Shown: piece after piece, positions 44,761-55,380 of the stretch | How the letters are laid out: every line of letters begins with the position of its first letter | Position numbering within the stretch: the first letter of the stretch is position 1 | Assembly (NCBI GenBank): GCA_017654935.2 | Contig: CM065682.1 | Span: 77,886,080-77,950,079 of the forward strand | From: Phymorhynchus buccinoides | Taxonomy: Eukaryota; Mollusca; Gastropoda; Neogastropoda; Raphitomidae | DNA length: 64,000 nt | Reading direction: 5' to 3' | Made by a program: the position numbers and the translations under genes | The notes under the pieces: model-generated | The model's database searches: none | Told to the model about the DNA's origin: nothing | Seen by the model: only the letters and a program-made list of their open reading frames with translations

Positions 44761-46363
44761 CCGAGTAGGAGATACTGGAAAGAAGACTCTCCATTAGATA
44801 TACAAAAAACGCTCTTTAAAAAGAAACACAAGACTTCAGGTGTGTACAAATAGGTACATTTTAACGTCGTTAACTTATATTTTCTGTAACAAATAGATGT
44901 ACCGAGTGTGTGCGTTGACGGCCCGGTTGTTTCGTTTTATTTGCGCGTTTGAGTTTGACAACGGTTGTTCGTGTTCATTCGCACATCATCTCTGCGCATG
45001 CAATACTTAGCCTACCGCACTTCCGGCAACAAGGCCTAGGCCTAGAGAATAAGATATCACGCCTTACCTCATAATCAAGACGACGTACTTAACATTTAGC
45101 CCACATTCATTTCAGTCTTGAAAAAAAATATACGGAAAATCCAGGGTTCGTCGATTTCACTGCCTTCGACGTACGAATCCTTTGTTAGGCCTAGACGATT
45201 GATCACCATGTGCAAAGACTGTACAGGGGAAGATAAACATGGATGAGCTTGCTGGCTGTGACCTTGACCTTTGCTTTGTGGCAGAGGGGGGGGGGGGGAA
45301 TTAACGAAACGAAAATAAAATATTAGGACTAATATAAAATATCTTGCAGAAAAAAATATCTTACAGAAATGTAGATGATGTGGAACAAGTTTTCATCGCA
45401 TGAACAATCCGTTTAAAACAGTAACAGATCAGGAGTATGGCCTTACGAATTACGCAACTTCAATTATTAATTTTCTAAGAGTAAGAGGCTTAGACCTACA
45501 GCAAAGACTGTAGGCCTACTACAGGTGTCTGTAGACCCCCCCCTTACCCCGGCGGGGGGGGGGAGGGGGGATTGGTCACTATGTTTTTTTCTGAAAGCTT
45601 GGTCAATATGCTTTTCAATTTTACTTGTTTGCCAAAAATAAAAATAGGGCTCCACTATGTTACATGCGCATATATAAACATACATATAATTAAATTTTAA
45701 AGAAAGGGGTAGGGGTAATTTAATGCATAGAAATAATTTAATTTACACAGCAAAATAAAAATTAATTCTGTTTTCAGATGCACAAGTGTCTACATAACAG
45801 TATTCTCTCTATACAGGCATGGGAATTGTCATGGGAATTCCCATGCCTGCTATAGTAATAAAAATCAGACGTGAGCCTTGAAGGCTTTGCCTCTTGTTAA
45901 TACATGTGGTAAGATTTAACGTGGTGACAGCCCTGATATGGCCTTAGTTGTCAACGGGGCTATAATCTTAATCTAATAACATGATTCTTTTTTTTCTTCA
46001 TTGATCGCTCAGTTTCCTGTCAATTATGAGTGCTGATGCGTCATGCTGCCGTTATCGTCTAACTAAAAAGATAGTTTGGTCCAGCATGTCCGTCTTAGGC
46101 TGCAGAAGAATTTCTTGAAAAAAGGTGGAGAGTTGATGGGTTAGGCAGAAAGATAGTACATGACAGTAAGCAAAGGGAAAAGGCCGAATCAAAGCGAGAG
46201 ACAGACTGAAGGAAGGTACACGCACAGAACTTCCAGAAGGTGAAATAACTTTGTGTAAAATAACTGCCAGTATCCCCTAGGGGAGACACTAATGATAAAC
46301 TCTGTCCATTATTTATAGTAAAAAGAATCCTGAAAGAAAAATGCAAAAGAAAAAATATCTTAC
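44761..46363 (-). other. rest of the 2.3-kb intron
   Basis: Contains G-runs (45287-45297) and C/G-runs near 45535-45570. An inverted repeat around 45816-45852 (GGCATGGGAATT ... AATTCCCATGCC) and a - strand copy of the 65-bp motif at 45916-45977 also lie here. 46213-46285 is shared with 5034-5106. No exon is recognised. Confidence 0.5.
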
Positions 46364-46889
46364 TGCAGAAGAGGTACAAGGCACTGGTTCAGGCTGTGCT
46401 GATGTGGACTGTGGTTCAGGCTCTGCTGATGTTGACTGTGGTTCAGGCTCCGCTGATGTGGAAGACTGTGGGCAAAGGCGCTTAGCAATAGCAGGTACCT
46501 CTCCTGACTCTCGAGGCAGGAGAGTACGCTTACTGAGCGCACACTGCCTGGCTGCAGGCTGGTAGTCTGGAGAGGACTTCTGAGAGGAGCTGCAGCAGAC
46601 GATGCAGTATCTGCAGAAGACGCCTGCCTAAGGGTAAAGGACCGTTTGCAGACATCATCCAGCACTTTCTCCGCTGACTGATGCAGGAGAATGGAGGCTG
46701 GGCTGACGGTGTTGTCTTCTGCAGTATCTGCATCATTTGAAGCTGCTGCTGGATCGTCCCATGTTTCAGGAACTTCCACTTCCTCTCCCCTCTCCAGAGC
46801 CTCCTCAACTCTCCTTTTGTCGTCTTCAGCTTCCTGCCTCAGACCCCTGACAGTCTGATCTGTCAGGTACTGAAGGCCAATCAGCTCAC
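46364..46889 (-). pseudogene. DUF6729-type family, GELIG exon with acidic/Pro tail, one frameshift
   Basis: After acceptor TTTGCACAG the frame reads GELIGLQYLTDQTVRGLRQE, then KRRVEEALERGEEVEVPETW and SPASILLHQSAEKVLDD to about SSADTASSAAA. In that frame the end would be a stop just before the donor. A second frame gives SSQKSSPDYQPAARQCALSK, ESGEVPAIAKRLCPQ and repeated STSAEPEPQ units, reaching the donor (GCA|GTAAGA) in phase 0. That is exactly what the next exon requires. I therefore infer one indel near 46590 (mutation or assembly error). The junction with the upstream exon (YTG|GELIG) is perfect. Confidence 0.7.
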
Positions 46890-46959
46890 CTGTGCAAAAA
46901 TGTAATCATATAATTACAGGTAATTCGATGAAAATAAACTATAAATAATAGTTAGACTA

Positions 46960-47280
46960 AAGTTATAGAAGAGAACAAGATGGGAACACCGTGGATCTGC
47001 TGGCCGTTCTCATGCCTGTTTTTGTGTGACTGATGAGGAAGGAAAGGGAGGAGAGGGGTGTGTGTGTGCGTACATTTTGACCAAATGACACCTTTTTTGT
47101 TGCCAATGGGTTTAACGTGTGCTAACTGCATGGGCACACAGGACCTCAGACCTCAGTTGATCGTCATCCAAAAGGCTCCACGTTCATACCATAAGGCCTA
47201 GTGCAGAGTGAGAGGAATAATCCCATGTGCCCAGGTTTGAACTCGGGTTCATCGTGCTCGAGGCGAAATTGGAATTTGCC
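46960..47280 (-). mobile_element. SINE/LINE-tail-like repeat (paired with 61315-61480)
   Basis: In reverse complement it shares with 61315-61480 the blocks GTGGAGYCTTTYGGATGA, ACTGAGGTCYYGTGTGC, TTAGCACACGTTMAAACCCA and CATTTGGTCAAAATGTAC, then CCTCATCAGTCACAC. This TCCCGTGTGC...AGCACACGTTAAA pattern is common in invertebrate SINEs and L2-type 3' ends. It lies in the intron between 46889 and 47603. Confidence 0.6.
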
Positions 47281-47602
47281 AGCTGTACGCAGCGGGGAGA
47301 CCAGTGAAAATACATACTAATACATACCTTATATAGTTATAGTGGTCTGAAGGCAACAGTTTTGAAACTATGAGCACGGACCAGGAGCCCCCTCAGTTCT
47401 AACTCAGTCTCACTGTGATATTGGCCCTTCAAAATGTTACATGCAGCATCTTATAGAACTGAGACTACAAAATAACCTACCCACACAAACATAGCGAGAA
47501 AAATAACAAAAAACACAACAGATATGATAGATTTGTTCTTTGGGATATATCTGTTATATTCACATTCAGAAAGATGAATCCATGTTAATCATGCTACCTC
47601 AC

Positions 47603-47788
47603 CTGTATATGAGGGCACTGCACATTCCCCGAACACAGAGCAGCTCAGGTCGTTGAGGGCAGCCTGGAGAATGCTGCAGTAGTTGTGCAGCCCTTTCACC
47701 TGTCCCACAGCAGCATCCTGGTCCTGGTTCCACCTGTAGAGGCCATCCAGCAGGTAGACCTGGAAGTGCACGCCACTGGCACTGGCAC
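47603..47788 (-). CDS. DUF6729-type family, HFQVYLLDGL exon of the - strand gene
   Basis: 186 bp between acceptor GTTGTTGCAG and donor ATACAG|GTGAGG. It reads GASASGVHFQVYLLDGLYRW, NQDQDAAVGQVKGLHNYCSI and LQAALNDLSCSVFGECAVPS, then YTG, which continues as GELIG in the next exon. In the family this HFQ.YLL.GL.RWN.DR block follows the SLG.PLL region and probably belongs to the same RNase H-like core. Open, with clean splice sites. No further upstream exon is found within the next 3 kb, so the gene is incomplete in this window. Confidence 0.75.
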
Positions 47789-47867
47789 CTGCAACAACCA
47801 AATCTCAAAATACTGAAACAAACGCTATGGCTGAAAATGGGAAGCACAATCTTTAACTATTCTAGTA

Positions 47868-48015
47868 CAGTGGAACCTCCCTTACAAGACCTATTATAAG
47901 ACTCCCTCCCACATAAGGCCTACTTCTCTGAGACATTGCCCTTCTTTGTAAGTATTAAAATTACCTCCCTTATAACTTAATATAAGACCCCTCCCTTATA
48001 AGGCCTCATTTTGGA
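47868..48015 (-). mobile_element. left end of a pogo-like element
   Basis: TA then CAGTGGAACCTCCCTTACAA, with repeated TATAAGACC.CTCCC and CCCTTATAAGGCC words, is typical of pogo/Tigger-like termini. No matching right end is found nearby, so it is truncated. It lies upstream of the exon at 47788. Strand is nominal. Confidence 0.55.
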
Positions 48016-48149
48016 TTATTTTTGCCGATAATGGCACTTGTGGCGGTACCATAACCAATGAGGTTTAACCGAGGCGTTGTTACCGCTGCACCTATCTGTA
48101 TTGTTAAAAACTCGGGACTTTACTGGTGTTGCACTGCCTCCAGGCATTG

Positions 48150-48250
48150 CAGCCAGTATTGTTCCCACCATCTTTGTATATGTCCCATATGTGTCTATGA
48201 CCGAGAGGACGTAAAACACCATTTGTTCATAATTTTGACAGAAATGTAAC
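48150..48250 (+). repeat. tail motif shared with the LINE array 3' end
   Basis: GTCCCATATGTG, then GACCGAGAGGACGTAAAACA and CC, matches the terminal part of LINE copies A (18059) and C (31265); a weaker copy is at 56603. No tRNA-like head was recognised upstream. Confidence 0.6.
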
Positions 48251-50700
48251 CATTTTGTGTCCGTCGTCTCTAGTAAGAGGAGGGCAACAAGCAGAATTGT
48301 GATGCAACTGATTTTTTTATATACAAAAGTCACAGAGGGCAATGGGGAAGTGGGGGGAAGGGAGCAGAAGATATGGATAAGGGGACACAGTGTTTGATAG
48401 GTCTCGTACTTGTACATTTAGGAACGTCCATCATTTCAGTATCAGAATTTTTAAGAAATCGATGTATATTATTGTATGAAAAAACGTAGCCTTTGAATTT
48501 TCTTTCTGTCCGTCTCTCTGTTTTGGGGGGATGATATGATGTCTGCCCCCCCCCCCCCCTCCTCCTATGTGCCAGGACAAGGGGGCAGTGTGACGAGGTA
48601 ATGGGTTAAAAGGCTAAGTCCCTAGGGGAGACTTTTAGTGTGTTAAATTTTCAAGTAGAAAATTTGCCTTTAACCCACTTCTCTAAGGTATGGGAGATGA
48701 GCAACTTTCCCGGCCCCTTTTCATCTAATAAATTTATATTTGTGCCCGGGTTCTGGCTCGTATGGTTGTAAGAAATACAAGTGGTTGAATTGCTCTAAAT
48801 GGCAGACAGAGAGAAGTAGGGTTTTACATGAAATTACAAGACTCCCACTCTCATCAGTCTGACCAAAGGGTTCAGGATTATTTGACACTTGTATTTTATT
48901 TACTCACAAAATCTGCATAAGATTATGCAACAATAATAATAAAGCAGCTCAATGGCGCCAAAACAAAATATGAATAAAAAAAACAATGGAATCCGAAAGG
49001 ATTTACAAGACTTTTGTCTTTCTAGAAGGTTAGCCCCAAGCGGGAAGGGTCACTAATCTTCATTGTCCGGAGGAAAGTTCAAATGATTGGCGCGGTCCGG
49101 GGGGACTTAGCTGTTGTCAAGTTCCTCCGTAGTGATTGGCGAGTGCTGGGTTGTCTGGGCTTGCTCGTCAGGTGAGAGTAGCTCCCAGTCGTTCCGGTTA
49201 CGGCTTCGCGGGATGGCACGGTTCAGGCGTGGTCTCCTCGCGGATTCTGGGTGCGGGGCGTCTTGGCGGCGGTCCCGTCTTGGTGCTTGTGAGTCCTGGA
49301 TAATCGTCCTGCCCACGATGCCCTGCTGATAATCACAGGAGAAGGTGGATGTAGTTCTCTATGGCTTAGAGACAAGGGGCTTCAGTCGGCAGGGAATTAG
49401 TGAATCCCAACCGGCTAGAAGGCTTCCCTTGTACAATAGCACTAAGAACACATAATCTGAATTTCAGTTAACAAACTGAGATCAGTAAAACATAAAAGGT
49501 GATCAAGCCAACATCACTCTCCATCCAACACCTGGAAAGGAATGGTATCATAAAGTGCAAGATTGCGACCCATAGGTTTCCTACTAAAAATAGACAAAAG
49601 GGTTAGTAGGCATAAACTCCGGTTCTGGTACCAAAAGTGTTAAAGTCAAAAACACACACACACAAATAATCAGTGCACATAAATAGAACAGAATGTTTAC
49701 CACTTCTTTTCAATAACATATCTATCTACTCCTTATTCATCATTGAACATAGGATCTAGATCAAAACTAGGGTCAAACAAACCAGATCTCAATCACCAGC
49801 CATCAATAATACTTACTAGTGGGCTTATTATGACTGGTTGTGAGTGTTGCTCTAGCTACGTTTCAGCGTCTTGTGTGAAAACTTTTTCTCACTACTCCAA
49901 TTATAGCCTTCACTTTCAAACAATGAAAGCCTGTCATTGGTTTATAGCAGTCGACACGTCACAAGATGATGTTCTAAATGTACAGAACAATCACGCGCCG
50001 GTTACAGCATTATCACATTCCGACATTCCTAACCTGCTCGTGATATGAAAGAAAGGGTTCAAAGGGAGCTGACCGTGGATGTCACTTTCTCGTGATGGGG
50101 GGGGGGGGGGTAGATAAGAGGGGTAAAGGGAGATCACCCGGGTAGGTGGTACATGCGGACAGGGGGGGTAGATCAGGCTTCAAAGAGACAAATTCCTTAA
50201 TCGGCGTTCGTTTGAAGCAGCCGGGCAATTAAAGTGGCGGTTGGTCGAGAAATGAAAAGGAGAGAGGGTGGGGGGTGGGGGGGGAGAAGGGGGGGGGGGG
50301 GGGTGTAGATAAGAAATAAAGAAAGCGGGTCGCGCGGGACACTTACGTCACAGGCAGTCGACCCCCTCCAGTGTTTCTATGTCAAAATTAGGCTACCTAC
50401 AATTTTAAAGATTTTTTGCAGCGGTTTTCAGGGATTTGTGAGGACAGAAACAAAGGAACAGCAAAGATCGCAATTTACCTCACCATTCTGAAATGAAGTA
50501 GAGGGCTAATAAAGCAATTTGAAAACAATGCAACTATGTCCATGTAATACAAGCTATTTAGGTTTTAATTATTAAGTCTCTCTCTCTCTCTCTCCTTTTC
50601 GCTTGCCGACTTGCTCTGGATTTGGATCTTGTACCTTGTAGGAACCTATGAAGGCTATACACAAAGGAATGGGAGAGCACATGTATTCAAGTTAAAAATT
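48251..50700. other. 2.4 kb without a recognised gene
   Basis: Holds a C-run at 48546-48560, a CCTAGGGGAGAC word near 48621, G-runs at 50097-50111 and 50279-50303, and a short (CT)n at 50578-50594. A - strand frame at 49107-49330 (basic, Arg/Pro-rich) resembles the C-terminal end of a retroelement protein, but has no diagnostic motif. Nothing else is seen. Confidence 0.45.
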
Positions 50701-50701
50701 G

Positions 50702-51140
50702 ACTAGCGCAACGCCTAGTAACGGTAACACCTAGTAACGGTAATGCCAAGTACTGGTAACGCTGAGTACAGCAAATTTAAAGCGATTCGGTTAAGAAACG
50801 ACGGAGTTGTAAGACCCCGTTTCCCGTTGGCGCTGCTGTGAGAGTGACGCTCTCTCCCTAGTAACGGTAACGCCAAGTACTGGTAACGCTGAGTACAGCA
50901 AAGTTGAAGCGATTCGGTTAAGAAAAGGCGGAGTTATAAGGCCCCGTTTCCCGTTGGCGCTGCTCTGAGAGTGATGCGCTCTCCCTAGCAATGGTAACGC
51001 CTAGCAACGGTAACACCAAGTACTGGTAACGCTGAGTACAGCAAATTTGAAGCGATTCGGTTAAGAAACGGCGGGAGTTATAAGGCCCCGTTTCCTGTTG
51101 GCGCTGCTCTGAGAGTGATGCTCTTTCCTGATTCTCTTCA
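50702..51140 (+). repeat. 127-143 bp tandem repeat, 3 units
   Basis: Units contain AGCGATTCGGTTAAGAAA at about 50782, 50909 and 51051, followed by CCCCGTTTCC.GTTGGCGC and then CTAG.AACGGTAACGCC. A fourth, diverged AGCGATTCGGTCGAAAAACG is at 51397. The GTAACGCC part is shared with 51475-51595 and 42353-42475. Confidence 0.85.
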
Positions 51141-51474
51141 AATTTGCTGCCAGGCTTGGCCCCGGCCACAGCAAGCGACATTTCTGAATCGATTCGCTTC
51201 TGGTTTGGCACATCGATAGTCACCGTCCCCGGTCATCAACCTGCCAAATTTGAAGGCAATCGGTCCGGAAATACCGGAGATACGGGCGCCAAGAGGCCAG
51301 TGGATACGCGTTTCGCGCATTTGCCAAACCGCGCGAATGACACAGCCGCCTCGGTTGCCGTTGCCATCGCCCCATTAGGACTCACAGCAAATTTGAAGCG
51401 ATTCGGTCGAAAAACGGCGGAGTTATAAGGCCTGTTTTGTGCTTCAGACACACGGACACTTGGCTTTTTATTAT

Positions 51475-51595
51475 ACTAGCGCAACGCCCCGTACTGGTAA
51501 CGCCTAGTACCAGTAACGCCTTGTACAGGTAACACCAAGTACCGGTACCGCTGAGTACCGGTTTCGCCAGGTCCGCAAAATATTATATTTTTACT
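51475..51595 (+). repeat. dispersed repeat ACTAGCGCAACGCC
   Basis: Starts ACTAGCGCAACGCCCCGTAC, continues with several GTAACGCC/GTACCGGT words and ends GTTTCGCCAGGTCCGCAAAA. An inverted counterpart lies at 42353-42475. Confidence 0.75.
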
Positions 51596-51615
51596 TTTGT
51601 GGCTGAAAATACAAT

Positions 51616-52227
51616 TTTTTGACCCCTACCACTTTCAAGGCCTACCGATCTCCATGACCTTGACCTTGATCGGTATGCAATCAACAGAACAACCATAAGC
51701 CAAAGTACCTACATGCCAAGTTTGAAGTCCCTAAGACCAACGGTGTGGACGTTATAGCCCCTTAAATATTTTCGGTTTTCAAGGTCATACGCCAAGGTGA
51801 AGGTCATGACGGCGATAATTTACGCGCGGATGCCTTCTCTCATGGTGACACGCCACCACACAAAACTGGAAACGATTCGGTGAAGCAGTTCGGGAGATAT
51901 GCGTGGGACAGTAAAACCCAATGATTAGACCCCTACCACTTTCAAGGCATACCGATCTCCCTGACCTTGACCTTGACCTTCATTGGTACGCCATCATCAG
52001 AACGGCCATAAGCGAAAGTACATCCATGCTAAGTTTCAAGACTCTAGAACCTGCGGTGTGGAAGTTATGGCCCCTTAACGATTTTCGGTTTTGAAGGTCA
52101 TACACCAATGTCAAGGTCAGGACGGCAAAACATTTTGCACAGATGCCTTTCTCTCATGGGGACACACCACCACACAAAATTTGAAGCAATTCGGTCAAGC
52201 GGTTCGGGAGATCCTTGGGACAGACAG
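51616..52227 (+). repeat. 307-bp tandem repeat, 2 diverged units
   Basis: Units begin GACCCCTACCACTTTCAAGG at 51621 and 51928. Shared landmarks are TACCGATCTCC, TGACCTTGACCTTGA, GCCATAAGC/AACCATAAGC, TTATRGCCCCTTAA, ATTTTCGGTTTT and CACACCACCACACAAAA, then GATTCGGT....CGGGAGAT. Each unit holds several direct or inverted AAGGTCA words, so it is dense in nuclear-receptor-like half sites. Confidence 0.85.
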
Positions 52228-52526
52228 AAAAGAACAAACAAACAAAAAAAGGAAACAAACCCGAACAGCTGGGATTTACTAACCGCAAGTGCGTGTGGAG
52301 CTGCGTGTGGTCCCCCCCTCCCCACGACCCCTTGGCGGAGGTTTCCAAAAAGTAAGGGTGGCATGACCTTCCGAGGGTGCCAAGGATGCTTGATACCAAA
52401 TTTGGTGTTGATCGGTTGAGAACTGTGGCCCCCTCCAGCCCACCCCCCTGAACACCCACCCCCCCCACACACCCGACCATCCCACCCCTCCCCCCCTCTA
52501 TGAATCTGCGCCCTCTTATCTTTCAG

Positions 52527-52715
52527 AGCTTCTCCACCCTTACATGCCTCCTAGTCCTAGAGCACTTAGGTCTCAAGACTCTTCTCTGTTAATTGTTCCT
52601 ACGTGTCCTCTGAATTCCTACGGCAAAGGGGCTTTCTGTTTCTGGACCTACAATTTGGAATTCTCTACCCCTTTCTCTGAGAAGTCACCTGTCTCCAAAC
52701 CTTCAAATCCCAACT
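52527..52715 (+). mobile_element. L2/CR1-type ORF2 C-terminal fragment
   Basis: The frame reads ELLHPYMPPSPRALRSQDSS, LLIVPTCPLNSYGKGAFCFW and TYNLEFSTP. This fits the L...Y.P.R.LRS......VP........G.RAF...A...WN.LP end of L2/CR1 reverse transcriptase proteins. The reading frame stops at about 52712. A (GT)n run follows at 52811-52850. Confidence 0.65.
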
Positions 52716-52805
52716 GAATACATAATTATATCTCTTCAGAAAGTACCTTGATTGATGATTGGCGTGAGGAAAGCTATGTACTTGTAGCCTCTATCTCTCT
52801 CTATC

Positions 52806-52847
<42 letters not shown>

Positions 52848-52903
52848 CGTGTGCGCGTACATGTATGTGTTTAGTGTTATATATCATTTAATGATTTAGT
52901 ATC

Positions 52904-53099
52904 AGGGCTCCCAGGGACCCCCATTTGGGGGTCTATGAAGCACTAGAATTCAAAAGGACCCAACAAAGAATGTGCAGGGGGTCCCAGGGATGCACTATAA
53001 ACATTCTTTTTAGCATTCACTATGTCATTGGGACCCTCTATCCCTCCTCTAGGACCCTCTATAAGTGAAGGAGTCCCTGGGAAACGATTGGGAGCCCTT
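52904..53099 (+). mobile_element. roughly 195-bp hAT-like MITE, copy 1
   Basis: Inverted ends are AGGGCTCCCA and TGGGAGCCCT. Internal blocks are GGACCCCCATTTGGGGGTCT, TGTGCAGGGGGTCCCAG and AGGACCCTCTATAAGTGAAG. The flanks TTAGTATC and TTAGTATA suggest an imperfect 8-bp duplication. Copies 2 and 3 are at 54198 and 54752. Confidence 0.7.
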
Positions 53100-53215
53100 A
53101 GTATACAAATTTAGTATTTTTCTTTTTATATTGTTAGATTTTGTTGTGGCCAGAATTCATGTTACGTAAAGTGTGTCGCTTAAATTATATAATTTTATCA
53201 GGGATCCTACATAAT

Positions 53216-53402
<187 letters not shown>

Positions 53403-53722
53403 TTCAGACTTCAGAAACTATTTTACAAGGAAAAGAATTTAGGCTGGGCCTAGTCTTCCATTCTGTCCTTGGTTCTAAGCATGCAATACATAACTAGCTA
53501 CTATAAATGAACATTGAGACACAGGAAAATCGCCAACAAAAAACAACAACTAACAGTAATATTATATAGCAACGACATGGTAGGCAAAGCATCAACATCA
53601 GCAATAAAAACAAACAAAATAGAAAACTAACCAACCAAATAAATAAATAGATGAAAAACACCTCTTTCACTACAATTTACTTCTTCTACTACCATTACTA
53701 CTACTAGTGTAAGACAGGGCAA

Positions 53723-53723
<1 letters not shown>

Positions 53724-53816
<93 letters not shown>

Positions 53817-53817
53817 T
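53724..53817. repeat. (AG)n microsatellite in the intron of the - strand repeat exon
   Basis: About 90 bp of AG. It lies at the position of the short CT run found after the corresponding exon at 9593 (both follow TCAGTGCACTAAAA in gene orientation). Confidence 0.95.
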
Positions 53818-53874
53818 CTTTTAGTGCACTGAGATATGAAATGTAATGCACTGATACACATTTGCTGTACTTAC

Positions 53875-53997
53875 GGCAGGTAAAGTAGAAGAGGAGGAAT
53901 CTGGCACACTATATATAATAGTGGAGGAAGAGGACACATCTGAAGATACGGGGGAGGAAGAAGATGTATCCCAGGAAGGCCCAGCCACTGGTTGAGT

Positions 53998-53998
<1 letters not shown>
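53875..53998 (-). pseudogene. DUF6729-type family, Ser-rich exon fragment (single PSTQPVAG unit)
   Basis: In gene orientation it reads TQPVAGPSWDTSSSS, SSDVSSSSTIIYSVPD and SSSSTLPA up to a donor (TGCC|GTAAGT). It matches the last unit and the tail of the exon at 8945-9593. Upstream the repeat array is missing and replaced by a roughly 40-bp (AG)n tract (53999-54040). No zinc-tail exon follows within the next kilobase, so it is a fragment. Confidence 0.7.
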
Positions 53999-54042
<44 letters not shown>

Positions 54043-54197
54043 GGAAGCATGTATTGGTGCATTCCTTCCTGTTGCTTGTTGACATTTTCATAATTAGTTT
54101 TTGAGAGGGTGAGGTCAGAGTGACAGTGCTGGTGAATGAGGGTGGATGTCTTTGTGAGTGAGAATCATGTTATTTCTGTTACTTCATTTCTTTGCAG

Positions 54198-54405
54198 GGC
54201 TCCCAGGGACCCCCATTTGGGTGTCTAGAAATGGGGGTCTATGAAGTACTAAAATTCTCAAGGACCCTCTAAAAAAAATGTGCAGGGGGTCCCAGTAATG
54301 CACTAGAAAATGCCACTGGGACCCTCTATCCCGCCTCTAGGACCCTCTATACTGTAAGTGAAGGAGTCCCTGGGACCCCTTGTTTTGCGGGACGATTGGG
54401 AGCCC
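54198..54405 (+). mobile_element. hAT-like MITE, copy 2
   Basis: GGGCTCCCAGGGACCCCCAT to GACGATTGGGAGCCC, like copy 1, with 8-bp flanks TCTTTGCA and TGTTTGCA (7 of 8 identical). Confidence 0.7.
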
Positions 54406-54751
54406 TGTTTGCACTGGAATGTTGGTAGTATGACTATCTTGTTGATTTTAATGCACATTTTTAATGTTGATTTTCATGTTGCTTTTAAAAACGCATCGAG
54501 CATACTACTCTATGGATTTTAGCGCTATATGAAATAAAAAATTAGTTGCTGCAACCGCAACTTAAAAAACTGAGCATTTTTAAAACAAATAGGCTATGTT
54601 GCCATGACCGGCACTGAAGTCTGTAGGCTAATAACACCGTCAGGCCCAGTTAAATAAGAGTTCTGTGCGGAATGTCTAAACACCGAATGGTGGCAAAACA
54701 AGAGGTAAGACAATAATATTATTTATAATTTGCTTCCAAGTTCCTTAGCAT

Positions 54752-55194
54752 GGCTCCCAACCATCCCGCAAAACAAGTGGTCCCAAGGACTCCACTTACA
54801 GTATAGAGGGTCCTAGAGGCGGGATAGACGAGGGTCCCAGTGGCAATGCGAATGCTAAAAATAAATTGGTAACGGTCAAGATGTGCTAACCCCCTTGCAT
54901 TTCTCGGTTAATTCCATTTTCCCGTTTCTGCCCTTCTTACCAAACATAAAGCTGTATTTTATTAACCTTTTTAGCTAATAACCTTTTTGGAATACTAACC
55001 CTAACCCTAGGCCATTATCTAATAGCCCCCCCCCCCCCCCCCCCCCCCCTTCGTGGTTCATTGCGTTTTCCAAGGGTATTCCAAAAAGGTTAGCTAAAAA
55101 GGTTAATAAAAATACACACACCCTGCACAATCTCCTAGAGGATCCTTTAGAATTTCAGTGCTTCATTCATAGACCCCCCAAATGGGGTCCCTGC
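54752..55194 (-). mobile_element. hAT-like MITE, copy 3, interrupted
   Basis: Reverse-orientation copy starting GGCTCCCAACCATCCCGCAA; CTTAGCA flanks both sides (54744-54750 region and 55194-55200). At GCTAAAAATAAATT it is interrupted by a truncated palindromic element (54868 to about 55117), then resumes with CCCTGCACAATC. The terminal GGAGCCC is lost on the right. Confidence 0.65.
54868..55117. mobile_element. truncated palindromic (foldback) element
   Basis: Starts GGTAACGGTCAAGATGTGC, continues TTTCTCGGTTAATT..ATTTT and CATAAAGCTGTATTTTATTA, then GGAATACTAACCCTAACCCT. After a roughly 28-bp C-run it returns as GGGTATTCCAAAAAGGTTAG. The arms match those of the 796-bp element at 55330. The right terminus is missing. 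Confidence 0.7.
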
Positions 55195-55329
55195 TTAGCA
55201 AGGCAAGGCAAGACATTTATTTCATACCCCATTTGGGCACAGAAATATAAAAACATACACACATAAATAAATTTCCAAGAATCAACCCAAGAGTGATGTC
55301 CAAAATCATTTCAAAGAAAACCCAATGTA

Positions 55330-55343
55330 GGTAAAGGTCAAGA

Positions 55344-55380
<37 letters not shown>

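Noticed and set aside
47160..47260. tRNA gene or tRNA-derived SINE head
   Set aside because: GGTTTGAACTC near 47235 resembles a B box, but no cloverleaf or A box could be arranged at proper spacing.
49107..49330. - strand frame with Arg/Pro-rich sequence, possibly a retroelement C-terminus
   Set aside because: No catalytic motif, no neighbouring gag/pol or LTR pair seen; kept only as a remark.
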